Notes: generated by a model from the letters alone, not told the origin. A stretch of 50,213 nucleotides of DNA from an uncultured Clostridia bacterium (GCA_947585865.1 CANPXH010000015.1:1-50213); one strand, 5' to 3'. Shown: positions 16,154 through 25,899, numbered from the stretch's first letter. Program-made: numbers and translations.

Positions 16154-18505
16154 TTATGATATTGTCTTTTGCTTCTCAACAGGCAATTCAAAGCTGCTGT
16201 CCAATACCTTTTGAAGCACAAGAGCAACGTCTATTGATGTTATGCTTTTATCATCATCTACATCCACATAGCTCATAAAGTCCTCTGTCTTATTCTCTAT
16301 GCCCATTTTTGCGCCTGTGAGGACATTGCTGAGAAGAGATGAAACATCGGATATGCCCAGCTTTTCATCACCGTTTGCATTGCCGTATACAGGCTCAAAA
16401 GGTTCACTCGGATCAGGTGCTTTTTCGGTAGTTGACTCTGTTGAAGTCTCCTTGTCCGTAGTTGTGGCAGTGGTTGTCTCCGTTGAAGTCTCCTTGGCTG
16501 TGGTTGTGGCAGTGGTTGTCTCCGTTGAAGTCTCCTTGGCTGTAGTCGTCTCTGTTGTGACGGTAGTCGTTTCGGGTATCTTTCCGTCATACTCAGCGAC
16601 CTCTATATAATATATATCCACATTTGTGGAAGGCTTGAAGGTATATGTGCCCGCACTCAGAAGATCAATGGTGGTGAGCACGCTGTCATCGTTGTTGCCT
16701 GTCTGGAATATACCGTGATAAATATTGTCTGCATTCTCAGGACACTTTACCTCCACTCTCTGAGGAGTTTTGCCCGATGTAGAGGCAATGACCGTAAATT
16801 TAGCGGCTGAGGATGTGGTAAAGCTTATCTCGGAGCCTGTTGCAAAGCAGCCCTGATAGCTGTAAGGCTCTGCGCCTCTGTAGCCTGATGTGCCGTTTGA
16901 CTTGCAGCTCGTATCCGCTCCCTTGAAGAATGTGCCCGTGCCGTCAAGTCCGCCGAAGTTCTTGCCTGTAGAGCCTGTTGTTTCAGGGTCATAGTAGTAA
17001 ACGGCAGTTACATTTCCCGTTACCTCGGGCGGAGCGATCGTATCCTTCGCTGCCGCCGTTCCTTTCTGAGCGCCGCTCTTTGAAACGGCTATAGCCTTGG
17101 CATTTTCGGGAGTATCCAGTATATAGTCATTAATTGCTATATATCCGCCGGCATCAAAATTATTGTATGTATATCCGCCCTTATCCGTTTTATAATCTGC
17201 CGCCGTCATTCTGTAATCTTTTGACGAAGCCTCAAAATAATCTACACCGGATACGCTTTTCCTTGTATTTACCATTACGTTGTTGAAGGCCTTTATAACA
17301 CCGCCGTCATCTTTTGAGAATGAAGAAGGCGAACCTATCTGTGATGAAGTAAGGAAAGGTGATGATGCATCTTCAAAATAATTGTTTTCCGCAAATATGC
17401 TGCAATTACAGGTAGCGCCTATGCCATAGTTTAGGGTGCCGTAGTAATAGTTGTTGTAAACGTGGATATTGTGCCACCTTACTCTTGGCGTTCTTTGGCT
17501 CGTGCCGTCAAAGAAATTGTGATGGAAGGTTATATTTCCCGTGCTTTCTCTATTGCTTGCGGAGGAGCCTATAAGAGCAGTCTTGTCGGTATTCTTGAAA
17601 TGGTTGTAGGATACCGTTACATTATTGCACTCCCGCAGGTCGCAGGAGCCGTCTCCGTGGAGCTTATCCCTGTCCGCCGTGCTGTCTTTTGGATTCCAGC
17701 CTGAATAGAACGTGTTGTTATGTACCCAAAGCTCTTCGGAATTTTCAAATCCCAAGGCATCTTCCTTATAGTCTACGATGTTCAGGTTTCTGAACTCCGT
17801 ATCCTTGTTTTCTCCGGAGCCTATGCCCCAGCCTGAAAAGCCTGCGCCCGGACCTACGCCCTCTATTGTAACGCCGCAGGTGTTTTTCCACATACCCGGG
17901 CTTGTGGAAGAACCTACGGGAGTTATCTTGCCTATGACTCTTATTATGACAGGCTTGTTCTTGTTAAGGCTGTTCAGGCCGCTTATAACAGATGTAAGGC
18001 TCTTGCCGTTATATACATTGCTCTTGTTCTGCTCCGTAGCGTATATTATGAGCGTACCGTCGGCAACGGTACCGTCGGCATTGTATGCGCCGGGAGCCTT
18101 GTTTACCGAAAAGGCAAAGCCTGAGCGGTCATAGGCTTCGGGAGTATCTGTATATGTTATAAAGGGGTCTCCCTCCGTTCCTCCGATAACGGGAACAACC
18201 TTTACATCATAGCTCGTATTTCCCTTTAAGCCCAACACATCCACTCTGTAGGTGTCAGAGCCTACATTTCTTACAAGCTCGTCATCTACCTTCTTGTAAG
18301 AGCTGTCCGCCTGTGAACTTTCCTTGCTGTATACATTGTAGTCCGTGCCGCTTACGCCGTTCCACTCAATGTACATAGACTCATACCATGTGCCCTTTGT
18401 CAGCACACTTTCCGCAGCCGCTGCCGTAAAGCTTGAAAAGCTTATGGCAGAGAGCATAAGTATAGCTGATAGGACAAATGCAGTGATCCTTTTTTTAGAC
18501 ATCAT
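16154..18505 (-). CDS. Secreted PL1 pectate lyase with Fn3-like, Thr-rich linker and dockerin-type domains
   Basis: 783 residues from ATG 18505, chosen because GAGG lies 8 nt upstream. A signal peptide (about 1-31, cleavage near AAAAE) is followed by a fibronectin-III-like domain (about 35-120) and a parallel beta-helix lyase domain (about 127-430). The lyase domain has HGDGSCDLRECNNVTVSYNHF and the PL1 signature RTPRVRW with the catalytic-type arginine (about 341-343). Then comes a second beta-rich module (about 500-640, perhaps carbohydrate-binding). A Thr/Glu-rich linker (about 645-695) is encoded by 42-bp tandem repeats. The dockerin-like pair is GNANGDEKLGISDVSSLL and DVDDDKSITSIDVALVLQKVL (about 708-770). 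It cleaves polygalacturonate outside the cell and probably docks onto a cohesin or another surface partner; no cohesin gene is in this window. Confidence 0.9.
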   Translation of the reverse strand: MMSKKRITAFVLSAILMLSAISFSSFTAAAAESVLTKGTWYESMYIEWNGVSGTDYNVYSKESSQADSSYKKVDDELVRNVGSDTYRVDVLGLKGNTSYDVKVVPVIGGTEGDPFITYTDTPEAYDRSGFAFSVNKAPGAYNADGTVADGTLIIYATEQNKSNVYNGKSLTSVISGLNSLNKNKPVIIRVIGKITPVGSSTSPGMWKNTCGVTIEGVGPGAGFSGWGIGSGENKDTEFRNLNIVDYKEDALGFENSEELWVHNNTFYSGWNPKDSTADRDKLHGDGSCDLRECNNVTVSYNHFKNTDKTALIGSSASNRESTGNITFHHNFFDGTSQRTPRVRWHNIHVYNNYYYGTLNYGIGATCNCSIFAENNYFEDASSPFLTSSQIGSPSSFSKDDGGVIKAFNNVMVNTRKSVSGVDYFEASSKDYRMTAADYKTDKGGYTYNNFDAGGYIAINDYILDTPENAKAIAVSKSGAQKGTAAAKDTIAPPEVTGNVTAVYYYDPETTGSTGKNFGGLDGTGTFFKGADTSCKSNGTSGYRGAEPYSYQGCFATGSEISFTTSSAAKFTVIASTSGKTPQRVEVKCPENADNIYHGIFQTGNNDDSVLTTIDLLSAGTYTFKPSTNVDIYYIEVAEYDGKIPETTTVTTETTTAKETSTETTTATTTAKETSTETTTATTTDKETSTESTTEKAPDPSEPFEPVYGNANGDEKLGISDVSSLLSNVLTGAKMGIENKTEDFMSYVDVDDDKSITSIDVALVLQKVLDSSFELPVEKQKTIS
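16440..16550 (-). repeat. 42-bp tandem repeat encoding the Thr-rich linker
   Basis: Two full 42-bp units (16440-16481, 16482-16523) and a partial third, encoding the 14-residue unit with KETSTETTTATTT. Likely variable in copy number between strains. Confidence 0.85.
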
Positions 18506-18553
18506 TTTCTTCACCTCAAATGCTTTCTGATTTATTTATATTTCAACAAAATC

Positions 18554-18582
18554 AGTATAACACACAGTTAAGTCTGCTGCAA
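18554..18582 (-). promoter_or_regulatory. Promoter of the PL1 pectate lyase gene
   Basis: Minus strand TTGCAG (18577-18582), 17 bp, TATACT (18554-18559), about 50 bp upstream of the start codon. Confidence 0.6.
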
Positions 18583-18653
18583 GAAATTTTATGCGGCTTG
18601 ACAAAATTTATTTCAGCATTTATCATATAAAAAAAGCAAAAGGACAGACACAT

Positions 18654-19772
18654 ATGAAAAGCATCGTAAATTTTATAAAAAAAGAAACTATACTGTGCAT
18701 CGCCTTGCTTTTGGGAGCTTTGTCCATGCTTGCGGTGCATCCCGATTCCCATTACATATCATACATAAATACGGATACGCTCATACTGCTTTTCTGCCTT
18801 ATGGCAGTTATGGCGGGGCTTGACAAAATAGGGATATTCTCCGTGGCAGGCGCTTTTCTCCTTAAGCGGGTACGCTCCGCAAGAGCCTTGGAGCTTGTGC
18901 TTGTAATGCTCTGCTTTTTTTCAAGCATGGCCGTTACGAACGATATTGCTCTTATAACATTCGTGCCCTTTACGCTCCGGGTATTTAAGATGATAGGGAA
19001 CAAAAATATGAAGGAGCTCACAGGCACGGTGGTGCTGCAAACTGTTGCCGCCAACCTTGGCAGTATGCTCACTCCCATAGGAAATCCCCAAAATATATAC
19101 CTCTATTCCGTATCGGGTATGAGCATAGGTGCCTTTTTCTCGGTCACTCTGCCTTATGCAGCCGTTTCCTTTGTTCTTCTTGCCCTGTTTGCGCTGCTGA
19201 AAAAAGACCACGGCATAAAGGACATAGATGTAGAATATGACACATCGGCCTTTTCATGGAAAAAAGCAATGCTATACGCAGCACTGTTTGTGCTGAGTCT
19301 TTGTGCTTTAGGCAGACTTCTGCCATACATACTGCTTTTGGCAATAGTGATCGCCGCACTTATAATATTCGACAAAGATATATTTAAAAGCATAGACTAT
19401 ACGCTTTTGATCACATTCATAGGCTTTTTTGTATTTACGGGGAACATAGGCAGGATACAAAGCATAAACAGCTTCATAGCGGGAAGCATAGACGGAAGAG
19501 AGGTCATAATATCGGTGCTTCTGAGCCAAATAATAAGCAATGTGCCTGCGGCTCTTCTGCTCTCAGGCTTTACAAAAAATTGGGCCTGCCTCATAATAGG
19601 CACGGATATAGGCGGCCTCGGCACTCTCATAGCCTCTATGGCAAGCCTTATTTCCTATAAATACATAGCTAAAAGCTACCCTCAGCTAAGGCTTGGATAC
19701 TTAGGCGCATTTACCGTTGTGAACATTATATTCATTGCGGCGCTCATGGCATTGTATTTTGTTATTTGTTGA
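18654..19772 (+). CDS. Anion permease of the ArsB/CitM (ion transporter) superfamily
   Basis: 372 residues from ATG 18654 (MKSIVNFIKK), chosen because AAAGGACA precedes it; an in-frame start 63 nt upstream lacks a site. About 10-11 hydrophobic segments. Family motifs are TNDIALITFVPF and TPIGNPQNIYLY in the first half and LSQIISNVPAALLLSGF in the second, the two inverted SN/PQN-type substrate-binding loops of this superfamily. The substrate may be an organic anion, citrate or arsenite; no ars genes lie nearby. It ends 28 bp before the TetM-like gene and probably shares its transcript. Confidence 0.82.
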   Translation: MKSIVNFIKKETILCIALLLGALSMLAVHPDSHYISYINTDTLILLFCLMAVMAGLDKIGIFSVAGAFLLKRVRSARALELVLVMLCFFSSMAVTNDIALITFVPFTLRVFKMIGNKNMKELTGTVVLQTVAANLGSMLTPIGNPQNIYLYSVSGMSIGAFFSVTLPYAAVSFVLLALFALLKKDHGIKDIDVEYDTSAFSWKKAMLYAALFVLSLCALGRLLPYILLLAIVIAALIIFDKDIFKSIDYTLLITFIGFFVFTGNIGRIQSINSFIAGSIDGREVIISVLLSQIISNVPAALLLSGFTKNWACLIIGTDIGGLGTLIASMASLISYKYIAKSYPQLRLGYLGAFTVVNIIFIAALMALYFVIC

Positions 19773-19800
19773 AAACCAATATATATTTTCGGGAGATATT

Positions 19801-21732
19801 ATGAACAAGACTATCGGGATACTTGCTCACGTAGATGCAGGCAAAACCACATTTTGCGAAAACCTGCTCTACAATACGGGCATAATAAGAACTATGGGCA
19901 GAGTCGATCTCAAAAGCTCATTTATGGATAACGACCCTATAGAGCGGGAAAGAGGCATAACCGTTTTTGCCGAAAACGGCGTGTTTGGATACAAGGGCAA
20001 TACCTACTATTTGATAGACACTCCGGGGCATATGGATTTTTCCCCGGAGGCGGAAAGGGCCCTTTGTATTTTAGACTATGCCATTATCCTGATAAGCGGC
20101 ACAGACGGTGTTCAGGCTCACACCGTTACGCTTTTCAGACTGCTCAGAAAACACGGCATACCCACATTTTTCTTTATAAACAAAACAGACCTGGCAACAG
20201 CGGATATACAGCGCTGCATCGAGGATATAAAGGCAAAGCTCACCGAAGACACGGTATATATAAAAGATATGCATGACGGCGCCCTGGCGGAATTTATCGC
20301 CGAAAGAGATGAAGCCTTTATGGAAAAATATTTTGAAGGCTATGTTGATGAAGAGCTTATAATATCCGCCTCAAACGTTATAAAAAACGGCAAGGGCTTT
20401 GTGGCCATGTCCGGCTCTGCCCTTGCCTCACAGGGCATTGAAGAATTTTTTGATGTATTTGACAGGCTGACGTGTACAGACTACGGCAATGAGCAGCCCC
20501 TTAAGGCGGAGGTGTTCAAGATACGCCACGATGCAAAGGGAGAAAGGCTGACATATGTGAAGCTGCTTGGCGGCAGCATAGCCGTAAAGACAGAGATACC
20601 CTTTGACGGATATACAGAAAAAATAAATGAGATACGTATATATAACGGCAGCAGCTATACGGGAGCACAAAGCGGAGAAGCAGGACAGATAGTTACGCTG
20701 ACAGGTATACGCTCACTTATGTGCGGAGATGTTTTCGGCAAAAGCGGTGTCATAGAAAAGAAAAGCTATGCATTTTCCTCTACTCTTGAGGCAAAAGCCG
20801 ATGCTGCCGACCCTTCCCTTGCATCTCGATGTTTTGAGGTGCTTAAGACACTGGAGGAGGAGGAACCTTCTCTTGCGGTGGAATACAGAAAAAGCAGTAA
20901 CGAAACAATAGTCAGGATAATGGGGAAGATACAGCTTGAAGTGCTGGAAAAAACAATAAAAGACAGATTTGATATGTCTGTGATATTCGGCAGACCCAAT
21001 GTACAATACAAGGAAACTATAGCCTCCCCTGTAACAGGCATAGGCCATTACGAACCCTTAAGGCACTATGCCGAGGTCCAGCTTGAGCTTGTGCCGCTGC
21101 CACGCAACAGCGGTATACAATACGAGAGCCAATGCCATGTGGATACCCTTGCCGCCAACTATCAATCCCTTATAAAGACACATATATTTGAAAAGGAGCA
21201 CAAGGGCATACTTACAGGCTCGCCGATAACGGATATAAAATATATACTTAAAAAAGGAAAAGCCCATATCAAGCACACGGAAGGCGGAGATTTCAGAGAG
21301 GCTGTATACAGGGGCATAAGACAGGGGCTTGAAAAGGCCGAAAACATACTTTTGGAGCCCTTCTATGCCTTTGAGATATATATAAACGAAGAATACACGG
21401 GCAGGGTCATGACCGATATACGCAAAATGAGAGGCAGCTTTGAGCCGCCCGAAAACAAAAACGGAATATGCGTGATAAAGGGGAAGGGTCCTGTTTCCGA
21501 GTTTATGGATTATCCCGGAGAGATACTGAGCTTTACAAAGGGTACGGGAAGTATGTCGCTTATATTCGGCGGTTATGAGGAATGCACCGTACAAGAAAAA
21601 GTTGTGGAGGAGATAGGCTATGACAAGGATGCCGACAAGGAAAACACCTCCTGCTCCGTATTCTGCAAAAAAGGAGCGGGGTATACAGTAAGCTGGGAAG
21701 AGGTGGACAGTCTGGCTCACACATTGAGATAG
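19801..21732 (+). CDS. TetM-like ribosomal translation factor GTPase
   Basis: 643 residues from ATG 19801 (GGGAG upstream), the length of Tet(M)/Tet(O) ribosomal protection proteins and shorter than EF-G. G1 AHVDAGKTT, switch I RERGITV, G3 DTPGHMDF and G4 NKTD are intact. The N-terminal third follows the Tet(M) pattern closely (LLYNTGIIRTMGRVD, ILISGTDGVQAHT, LLRKHGIPTFFFINKTDL). Domain IV carries the EF-G-like loop region. The C-terminus (GYTVSWEEVDSLAH) differs from Tet(M) and resembles chromosomal EF-G-like proteins of Clostridia. It may protect ribosomes from a drug or rescue stalled ones; tetracycline resistance cannot be asserted. Confidence 0.83.
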   Translation: MNKTIGILAHVDAGKTTFCENLLYNTGIIRTMGRVDLKSSFMDNDPIERERGITVFAENGVFGYKGNTYYLIDTPGHMDFSPEAERALCILDYAIILISGTDGVQAHTVTLFRLLRKHGIPTFFFINKTDLATADIQRCIEDIKAKLTEDTVYIKDMHDGALAEFIAERDEAFMEKYFEGYVDEELIISASNVIKNGKGFVAMSGSALASQGIEEFFDVFDRLTCTDYGNEQPLKAEVFKIRHDAKGERLTYVKLLGGSIAVKTEIPFDGYTEKINEIRIYNGSSYTGAQSGEAGQIVTLTGIRSLMCGDVFGKSGVIEKKSYAFSSTLEAKADAADPSLASRCFEVLKTLEEEEPSLAVEYRKSSNETIVRIMGKIQLEVLEKTIKDRFDMSVIFGRPNVQYKETIASPVTGIGHYEPLRHYAEVQLELVPLPRNSGIQYESQCHVDTLAANYQSLIKTHIFEKEHKGILTGSPITDIKYILKKGKAHIKHTEGGDFREAVYRGIRQGLEKAENILLEPFYAFEIYINEEYTGRVMTDIRKMRGSFEPPENKNGICVIKGKGPVSEFMDYPGEILSFTKGTGSMSLIFGGYEECTVQEKVVEEIGYDKDADKENTSCSVFCKKGAGYTVSWEEVDSLAHTLR

Positions 21733-21752
21733 CTTTAATAAACGCGGAAAAC

Positions 21753-21784
21753 AAAAACAGTCGGCTTGATGTACAAACCGACTG
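21753..21784 (-). terminator. Terminator of the tRNA cluster
   Basis: Minus strand: CAGTCGG/CCGACTG (21758-21764 with 21778-21784), followed by TTTTTGTTTT. Confidence 0.75.
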
Positions 21785-21789
21785 ATCGA

Positions 21790-21861
21790 AGGCGACACCC
21801 GGATTTGAACCGGGGATCGTGGAGTTGCAGTCCAATGCCTTAGCCACTTGGCTATGTCGCC
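21790..21861 (-). tRNA. tRNA-Cys: tRNA-Cys (GCA)
   Basis: A full cloverleaf on the minus strand: acceptor GGCGACA/TGTCGCC, anticodon loop CTGCAAC and T loop GTTCAAATC. The discriminator is U, as expected for tRNA-Cys. CCA is not encoded. Third in a three-tRNA transcript. Confidence 0.95.
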
Positions 21862-21959
21862 TTATAGCCAACAATATGTTAAAAATAGGAAAGCTGAAAG
21901 TAAAAAAAAACAAATAAAGGATGAAACATATTGCAAGCAATTGAGCTGTAAAACTCAAA

Positions 21960-22031
21960 TGACCCGTAGGGGAATCGAACCCCTGTTTTAGCCGTGAGAG
22001 GGCCACGTCTTAGCCTCTTGACCAACGGGCC
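21960..22031 (-). tRNA. tRNA-Glu: tRNA-Glu (CTC)
   Basis: Minus strand cloverleaf with acceptor GGCCCGT/ACGGGTC, anticodon loop CTCTCAC (CTC, reading GAG) and T loop GTTCGATTC. The anticodon stem contains a G-U pair. CCA is not encoded. The CTC isoacceptor implies that a TTC species is encoded elsewhere. Confidence 0.93.
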
Positions 22032-22035
22032 AAAG

Positions 22036-22107
22036 CTCCCCGAGTAGGATTCGAACCTACGACCTATCGGTTAACAGCCGAGTGCTCTACCGCTGAGCTA
22101 TCGAGGA
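22036..22107 (-). tRNA. tRNA-Asn: tRNA-Asn (GTT)
   Basis: Minus strand cloverleaf with acceptor TCCTCGA/TCGGGGA (one wobble), anticodon loop CTGTTAA and T loop GTTCGAATC, discriminator G. Only 4 bp separate it from tRNA-Glu. First in the cluster, directly after the promoter. Confidence 0.95.
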
Positions 22108-22131
22108 ATATTGGTGTTACCAACAAATAAT

Positions 22132-22160
22132 ATGATACCATAGTTGAATGACTCTGTCAA
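22132..22160 (-). promoter_or_regulatory. Promoter of the Asn-Glu-Cys tRNA cluster
   Basis: Minus strand TTGACA (22155-22160), 17 bp, TATCAT (22132-22137), 25 bp before tRNA-Asn. Near-consensus, as expected for stable RNA. Confidence 0.85.
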
Positions 22161-22206
22161 GAATTTTTTTGGCGCCGCAAAAAATATTGTAACCTATAAA
22201 AATATA

Positions 22207-22262
22207 CCGATCCCGGTATGCTTAGCTTTGAAACATAGTAAGCGCCGAGATCGGTTTTTTGT
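22207..22262 (-). terminator. Terminator of putP (bidirectional in form)
   Basis: CCGATC (22207-22212) pairs with GATCGG (22249-22254), with inner CGG/CCG and GCTTA/TAAGC pairs. U-rich runs follow on both strands (TTTTTTG on plus; TATATTTTTA on minus). It lies about 50 bp after the putP stop. Confidence 0.7.
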
Positions 22263-22309
22263 TTTAAATACAGAGTATGCGTCTTTAGAGCAAACGTAGT
22301 GCAGCTTAT

Positions 22310-23770
22310 TTATTCATCATAAGCAACAGCCTTGTCAAAGAGCTCCTCTACATCCTTGTCGGGAGCCTTTGTTATAAGAGATACAGCTACGCCCACAACA
22401 AGACCTGCTATAAAGCCCGGTATTATTTCGTAAATATTTGTTGCGCTCTTGAGATAAATGAACCAGCCGACATCTACTATAGCGCCTGCAAGTATACCTG
22501 CAACTGCGCCCTGGAAGTTGAATCTCTTCCAGAAGAGGCTCAGCATTATGGCAGGGCCGAAGGATGCGCCGAATATTCCCCATGCGTTCTCAACAAGAGC
22601 CATTATGGACCCTGAGTTGGGATTTGAAGCGACCAAAAGAGCAACTACCGCTATTGCCAAAACCACTATACGGCCTGCCCAAAGCATCTCCTTGTCGCTT
22701 GCCTTGTCCTTTCTGAATACAGGCTTGTAAACATCACTGGCAAAGGCTGAGGCTGCCGCAAGGAGCTGACTGTCTGCCGTAGACATAGACGCTGCAAGTA
22801 CCGCTGAAAGAAGTATGCCCGAAACGATGCCGGGGAATATTTTTCTTACCATATTTATAAATACAAGTGAATTTTCATTAACGACATCGTCATAGCCTAA
22901 GAACATACGGCCCACAACGCCGACTATAGCTGCGAATATAACTATTATAAGTGTCCATGCAATACCTATCTTGGCAGACTTCTTAAGTGACTTCTGAGAT
23001 TCAAGAGACATAAATCTTATGATTATATGAGGCATACCGAAGTAGCCGAGACCCCAGCCGAGGCCTGAAACTATATCTGTCCAGCTTGCAAAGGGATTCC
23101 AGTAGCCTGCTTCAACAGGAGCGATAGCGCTTGTGTCAAGCATAGCCGCCGCAAATATAGGAGCTATGAGCAAAGCCGCAAGTATAAGAAGACCCTGGAA
23201 GAAGTCTGTCCAGCAAACTGCGGAAAAGCCGCCTAAGAATGTATAGCTTATTATGATGAAGGCCGCTATGTACATTGCCACATTTGCGTCAATGCCTATA
23301 ACGGTGTGGAAAAGAGTGCCGCAGGCCTTAACGCTTGAAGCGGCGTAAATGGTATAGGCTACAAGGAAAACCACCGCACATATTATCTGGAGTACCTTTG
23401 ACTTGGAAAGAAAACGATTTGTAAGGTACTGAGGAATGGTGATGGAATCGTTTGCCACTATAGAGAAGCGGCGAAGTCTCGGAGCCTGGAATATCCAGCT
23501 AAGCGTATAGCCTATGGCAAGACCTACAGATATCCACACCTGGCCTAAGCCAAGAGCGTAAATAGAAGTGGGCAGACCCATAAGCACCCATGCGCTCATA
23601 TCCGAAGCGCCTGCTGAAAGCGCCGTTACCCATGGTCCCATTTGGCGGCCGCCTAAGAAATATGTTTTCTCGCCGCCGTTTCTTGTCTTGATAAAAAAGA
23701 ATATGCCTATTGAAAGCATAAACACAAGGTAGATAATAAACACAACTACCTCTGAAATGTTCATATTCAT
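22310..23770 (-). CDS. putP: Sodium:proline symporter (SSS family)
   Basis: 486 residues from ATG 23770, preceded by GGGAGGATA. About 13 membrane segments. Sodium:solute symporter features of the PutP subfamily are visible: GGRQMGPWVTALSAGASDMSAWVLMG-type segment in TM2, GLPTSIYALGLGQVWI, RFSIVANDSITIPQYL and the ADSQLLAAASAFASDVY block. It imports proline with Na+, complementing the proB/proA biosynthetic route elsewhere in the window. Monocistronic, with its own promoter and terminator. Confidence 0.93.
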   Translation of the reverse strand: MNMNISEVVVFIIYLVFMLSIGIFFFIKTRNGGEKTYFLGGRQMGPWVTALSAGASDMSAWVLMGLPTSIYALGLGQVWISVGLAIGYTLSWIFQAPRLRRFSIVANDSITIPQYLTNRFLSKSKVLQIICAVVFLVAYTIYAASSVKACGTLFHTVIGIDANVAMYIAAFIIISYTFLGGFSAVCWTDFFQGLLILAALLIAPIFAAAMLDTSAIAPVEAGYWNPFASWTDIVSGLGWGLGYFGMPHIIIRFMSLESQKSLKKSAKIGIAWTLIIVIFAAIVGVVGRMFLGYDDVVNENSLVFINMVRKIFPGIVSGILLSAVLAASMSTADSQLLAAASAFASDVYKPVFRKDKASDKEMLWAGRIVVLAIAVVALLVASNPNSGSIMALVENAWGIFGASFGPAIMLSLFWKRFNFQGAVAGILAGAIVDVGWFIYLKSATNIYEIIPGFIAGLVVGVAVSLITKAPDKDVEELFDKAVAYDE

Positions 23771-23808
23771 GAAAATATCCTCCCTCGAATTTAAATTACA
23801 TACATACA

Positions 23809-23837
23809 AGTATACACACTTTTTTGCCCTATTTCAA
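23809..23837 (-). promoter_or_regulatory. putP promoter
   Basis: Minus strand TTGAAA (23832-23837), 17 bp, TATACT (23809-23814), about 40 bp before the start codon. Confidence 0.7.
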
Positions 23838-23864
23838 GGCTTAAAATAATTATTATGCAATTTT

Positions 23865-23881
23865 GTCATAATTATTATGAC
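23865..23881. promoter_or_regulatory. 17-bp perfect palindrome between putP and typA (candidate operator)
   Basis: GTCATAATTATTATGAC is a perfect odd palindrome centred 41 bp upstream of the putP -35 midpoint. A second, less symmetric ATAATTATTATG copy lies at about 23847-23858, and an ATCATAAATTAG variant follows. The spacing suits an activator of putP or a regulator of both divergent genes. The cognate protein is unknown. Confidence 0.5.
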
Positions 23882-23951
23882 TTTTTATCATAAATTAGTT
23901 ATTTTGTCTATTCTTTTGGCCTTTTGCCGCCAATTTTTGTTATATTGAGAC

Positions 23952-23981
23952 TTGATAATATCGCAGCAACTATGGTAAAAT
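23952..23981 (+). promoter_or_regulatory. typA promoter
   Basis: TTGATA (23952-23957), 18 bp, TAAAAT (23976-23981), about 77 bp before the typA start. A GGTAAATTTACC palindrome sits in the leader at 24001-24012. Confidence 0.5.
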
Positions 23982-24057
23982 TAAGGATACGTTATCTATA
24001 AGGTAAATTTACCGCAGCATAAATATGTATTATAAATAAAAAGAAAGAGTGACATTC

Positions 24058-25893
24058 ATGAAAATTACAAGAGACGACATAAGGAACGTAGCAATAATCG
24101 CTCATGTTGACCATGGCAAGACCACCCTTGTAGATGAGCTTTTGAAGCAAAGCGGCACATTCAGAACAAACCAGGTGGTAAGAGAAAGAGTAATGGACAG
24201 CGGCGATCTGGAGCGTGAAAGAGGTATCACGATACTTTCCAAAAACACATCCGTTTACTATGAGCATACCAAAATAAACATAGTGGATACACCCGGGCAC
24301 GCAGATTTTGGCGGCGAAGTGGAGCGTGTGCTTAAAATGGTAAACGGCGTCGTTCTTGTGGTAGACGCTTACGAGGGCTCAATGCCTCAGACCAAATTTG
24401 TGCTCAAAAACGCACTCTCATTGGGGCTTCCCGTTGTTGTGTGCATAAACAAAATAGACAGACCCGAGGCAAGACCCGATGAAGTGGTAGATGAGGTGCT
24501 TGAGCTTTTCATGGAGCTTGACGCCACAGACGAGCAGCTTGACTCACCCTTCGTATTTGCCTCAGCCAAGCTGGGCAAGGCAGGTATGACCTACGAAGAG
24601 GCTTTGGACTCCGACAATATGAAAGCCCTTTTTGATACTATAGTCGAGCATATACCCGCTCCCCAGGGCGATCCCGATGCAGGTCTGCAAATGCTTGTCA
24701 CCACTATAGACTACAATGAATACGTAGGCAGGATAGGTATAGGCAAAATAGAAAACGGCACCGTTCATGTAAATGACGATGTTTGCATAGTAAACTATCA
24801 CGATCCCGACAAGAATATAAAGATAAAGGTCTCAAAGCTCTATGAGTTTGAAGGCCTTGAAAGAGTTGAGGTAAAGGAGTCCACAGTCGGTTCAATAGTC
24901 GCAGTTACCGGTATGCCCGATATACACATAGGCGATACCATAGCCTGCCTTGAGGATCCCCGGCCTATGGAGGTAAACAAAATAAGCGAGCCCACTCTTT
25001 CAATGACATTCAGCGTAAACGACTCGCCCTTTGCGGGACAGGAAGGCAAATTCGTAACGAGCCGTCATCTTCGTGACAGACTTTTGAAGGAGCTTAACAC
25101 AGACGTTTCTCTGAGAGTGGAGGACACCGACACCACAGAAGCCTTTAAGGTAAGCGGAAGAGGCGAGCTTCATCTTTCAATACTTATCGAGACGATGAGA
25201 AGAGAAGGCTATGAATTCCAGGTATCCCGCCCTCAGGTGCTTTACAGAACGATAAACGGCAAAAAGCACGAGCCTATGGAAATGGCTACGATAGACGTAC
25301 CCGAAGAATTTGTGGGCACAGTTATAGAAAAGCTTGGCACGAGAAAAGGCGAAATGGTGAATATGCAGCCGGGTCAGGGCGGCTATACACGCCTTGAATT
25401 CAACATCCCCGCAAGAGGTCTTATAGGCTACAGGAATGAATTCTTGACCGACACGAGAGGAAACGGCATACTCAATACCATATTCAACGGCTACGAGCCT
25501 TACAAGGGAGATATCACTTCAAGACCCCAGGGCTCTCTTGTAGCCTTTGAAACAGGCGACGCCGTTGCCTACGGTCTTTTCAATGCCCAGGAAAGAGGCG
25601 ATCTTTTCATAGGCGCAGGCACTAAGGTCTATTGCGGCATGGTAGTGGGCAGGAATGCCAGAGCCGAGGATATAGATGTGAACGTATGCAAGAAAAAGCA
25701 GCTCACCAACACAAGAGCTTCAGGCTCCGATGATGCTCTCAAGCTTACTCCCCATATAGTAATGAGTCTTGAACAGTGTATAGATTTCATTACGGATGAC
25801 GAGCTTGTGGAGGTAACTCCCGAAAGCCTGAGGATCAGAAAAAAGGTGCTCGATCCGTCACTTAGGAAAAAGCTGGCTGCCAGAGGAAGGTAA
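24058..25893 (+). CDS. typA: Ribosome-associated GTPase TypA/BipA
   Basis: 611 residues. EF-G-like GTPase involved in ribosome assembly and stress adaptation. G1 [10 protein letters not shown], switch RERGITI, G3 [14 protein letters not shown] and G4 [10 protein letters not shown] are all present. The C-terminal TypA-specific domain holds [20 protein letters not shown] and the [18 protein letters not shown] block. ATG 24058 is preferred to the GTG at 24049 because AGAGTG precedes it at 6 nt. It ends 6 bp before the flippase gene. Confidence 0.96.
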   Translation: MKITRDDIRNVAIIAHVDHGKTTLVDELLKQSGTFRTNQVVRERVMDSGDLERERGITILSKNTSVYYEHTKINIVDTPGHADFGGEVERVLKMVNGVVLVVDAYEGSMPQTKFVLKNALSLGLPVVVCINKIDRPEARPDEVVDEVLELFMELDATDEQLDSPFVFASAKLGKAGMTYEEALDSDNMKALFDTIVEHIPAPQGDPDAGLQMLVTTIDYNEYVGRIGIGKIENGTVHVNDDVCIVNYHDPDKNIKIKVSKLYEFEGLERVEVKESTVGSIVAVTGMPDIHIGDTIACLEDPRPMEVNKISEPTLSMTFSVNDSPFAGQEGKFVTSRHLRDRLLKELNTDVSLRVEDTDTTEAFKVSGRGELHLSILIETMRREGYEFQVSRPQVLYRTINGKKHEPMEMATIDVPEEFVGTVIEKLGTRKGEMVNMQPGQGGYTRLEFNIPARGLIGYRNEFLTDTRGNGILNTIFNGYEPYKGDITSRPQGSLVAFETGDAVAYGLFNAQERGDLFIGAGTKVYCGMVVGRNARAEDIDVNVCKKKQLTNTRASGSDDALKLTPHIVMSLEQCIDFITDDELVEVTPESLRIRKKVLDPSLRKKLAARGR

Positions 25894-25899
25894 TTTTTT

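Noticed and set aside
19801..21732. Elongation factor G
   Set aside because: Too short and closer to Tet(M) in the G-domain pattern; TypA is a separate gene at 24058.
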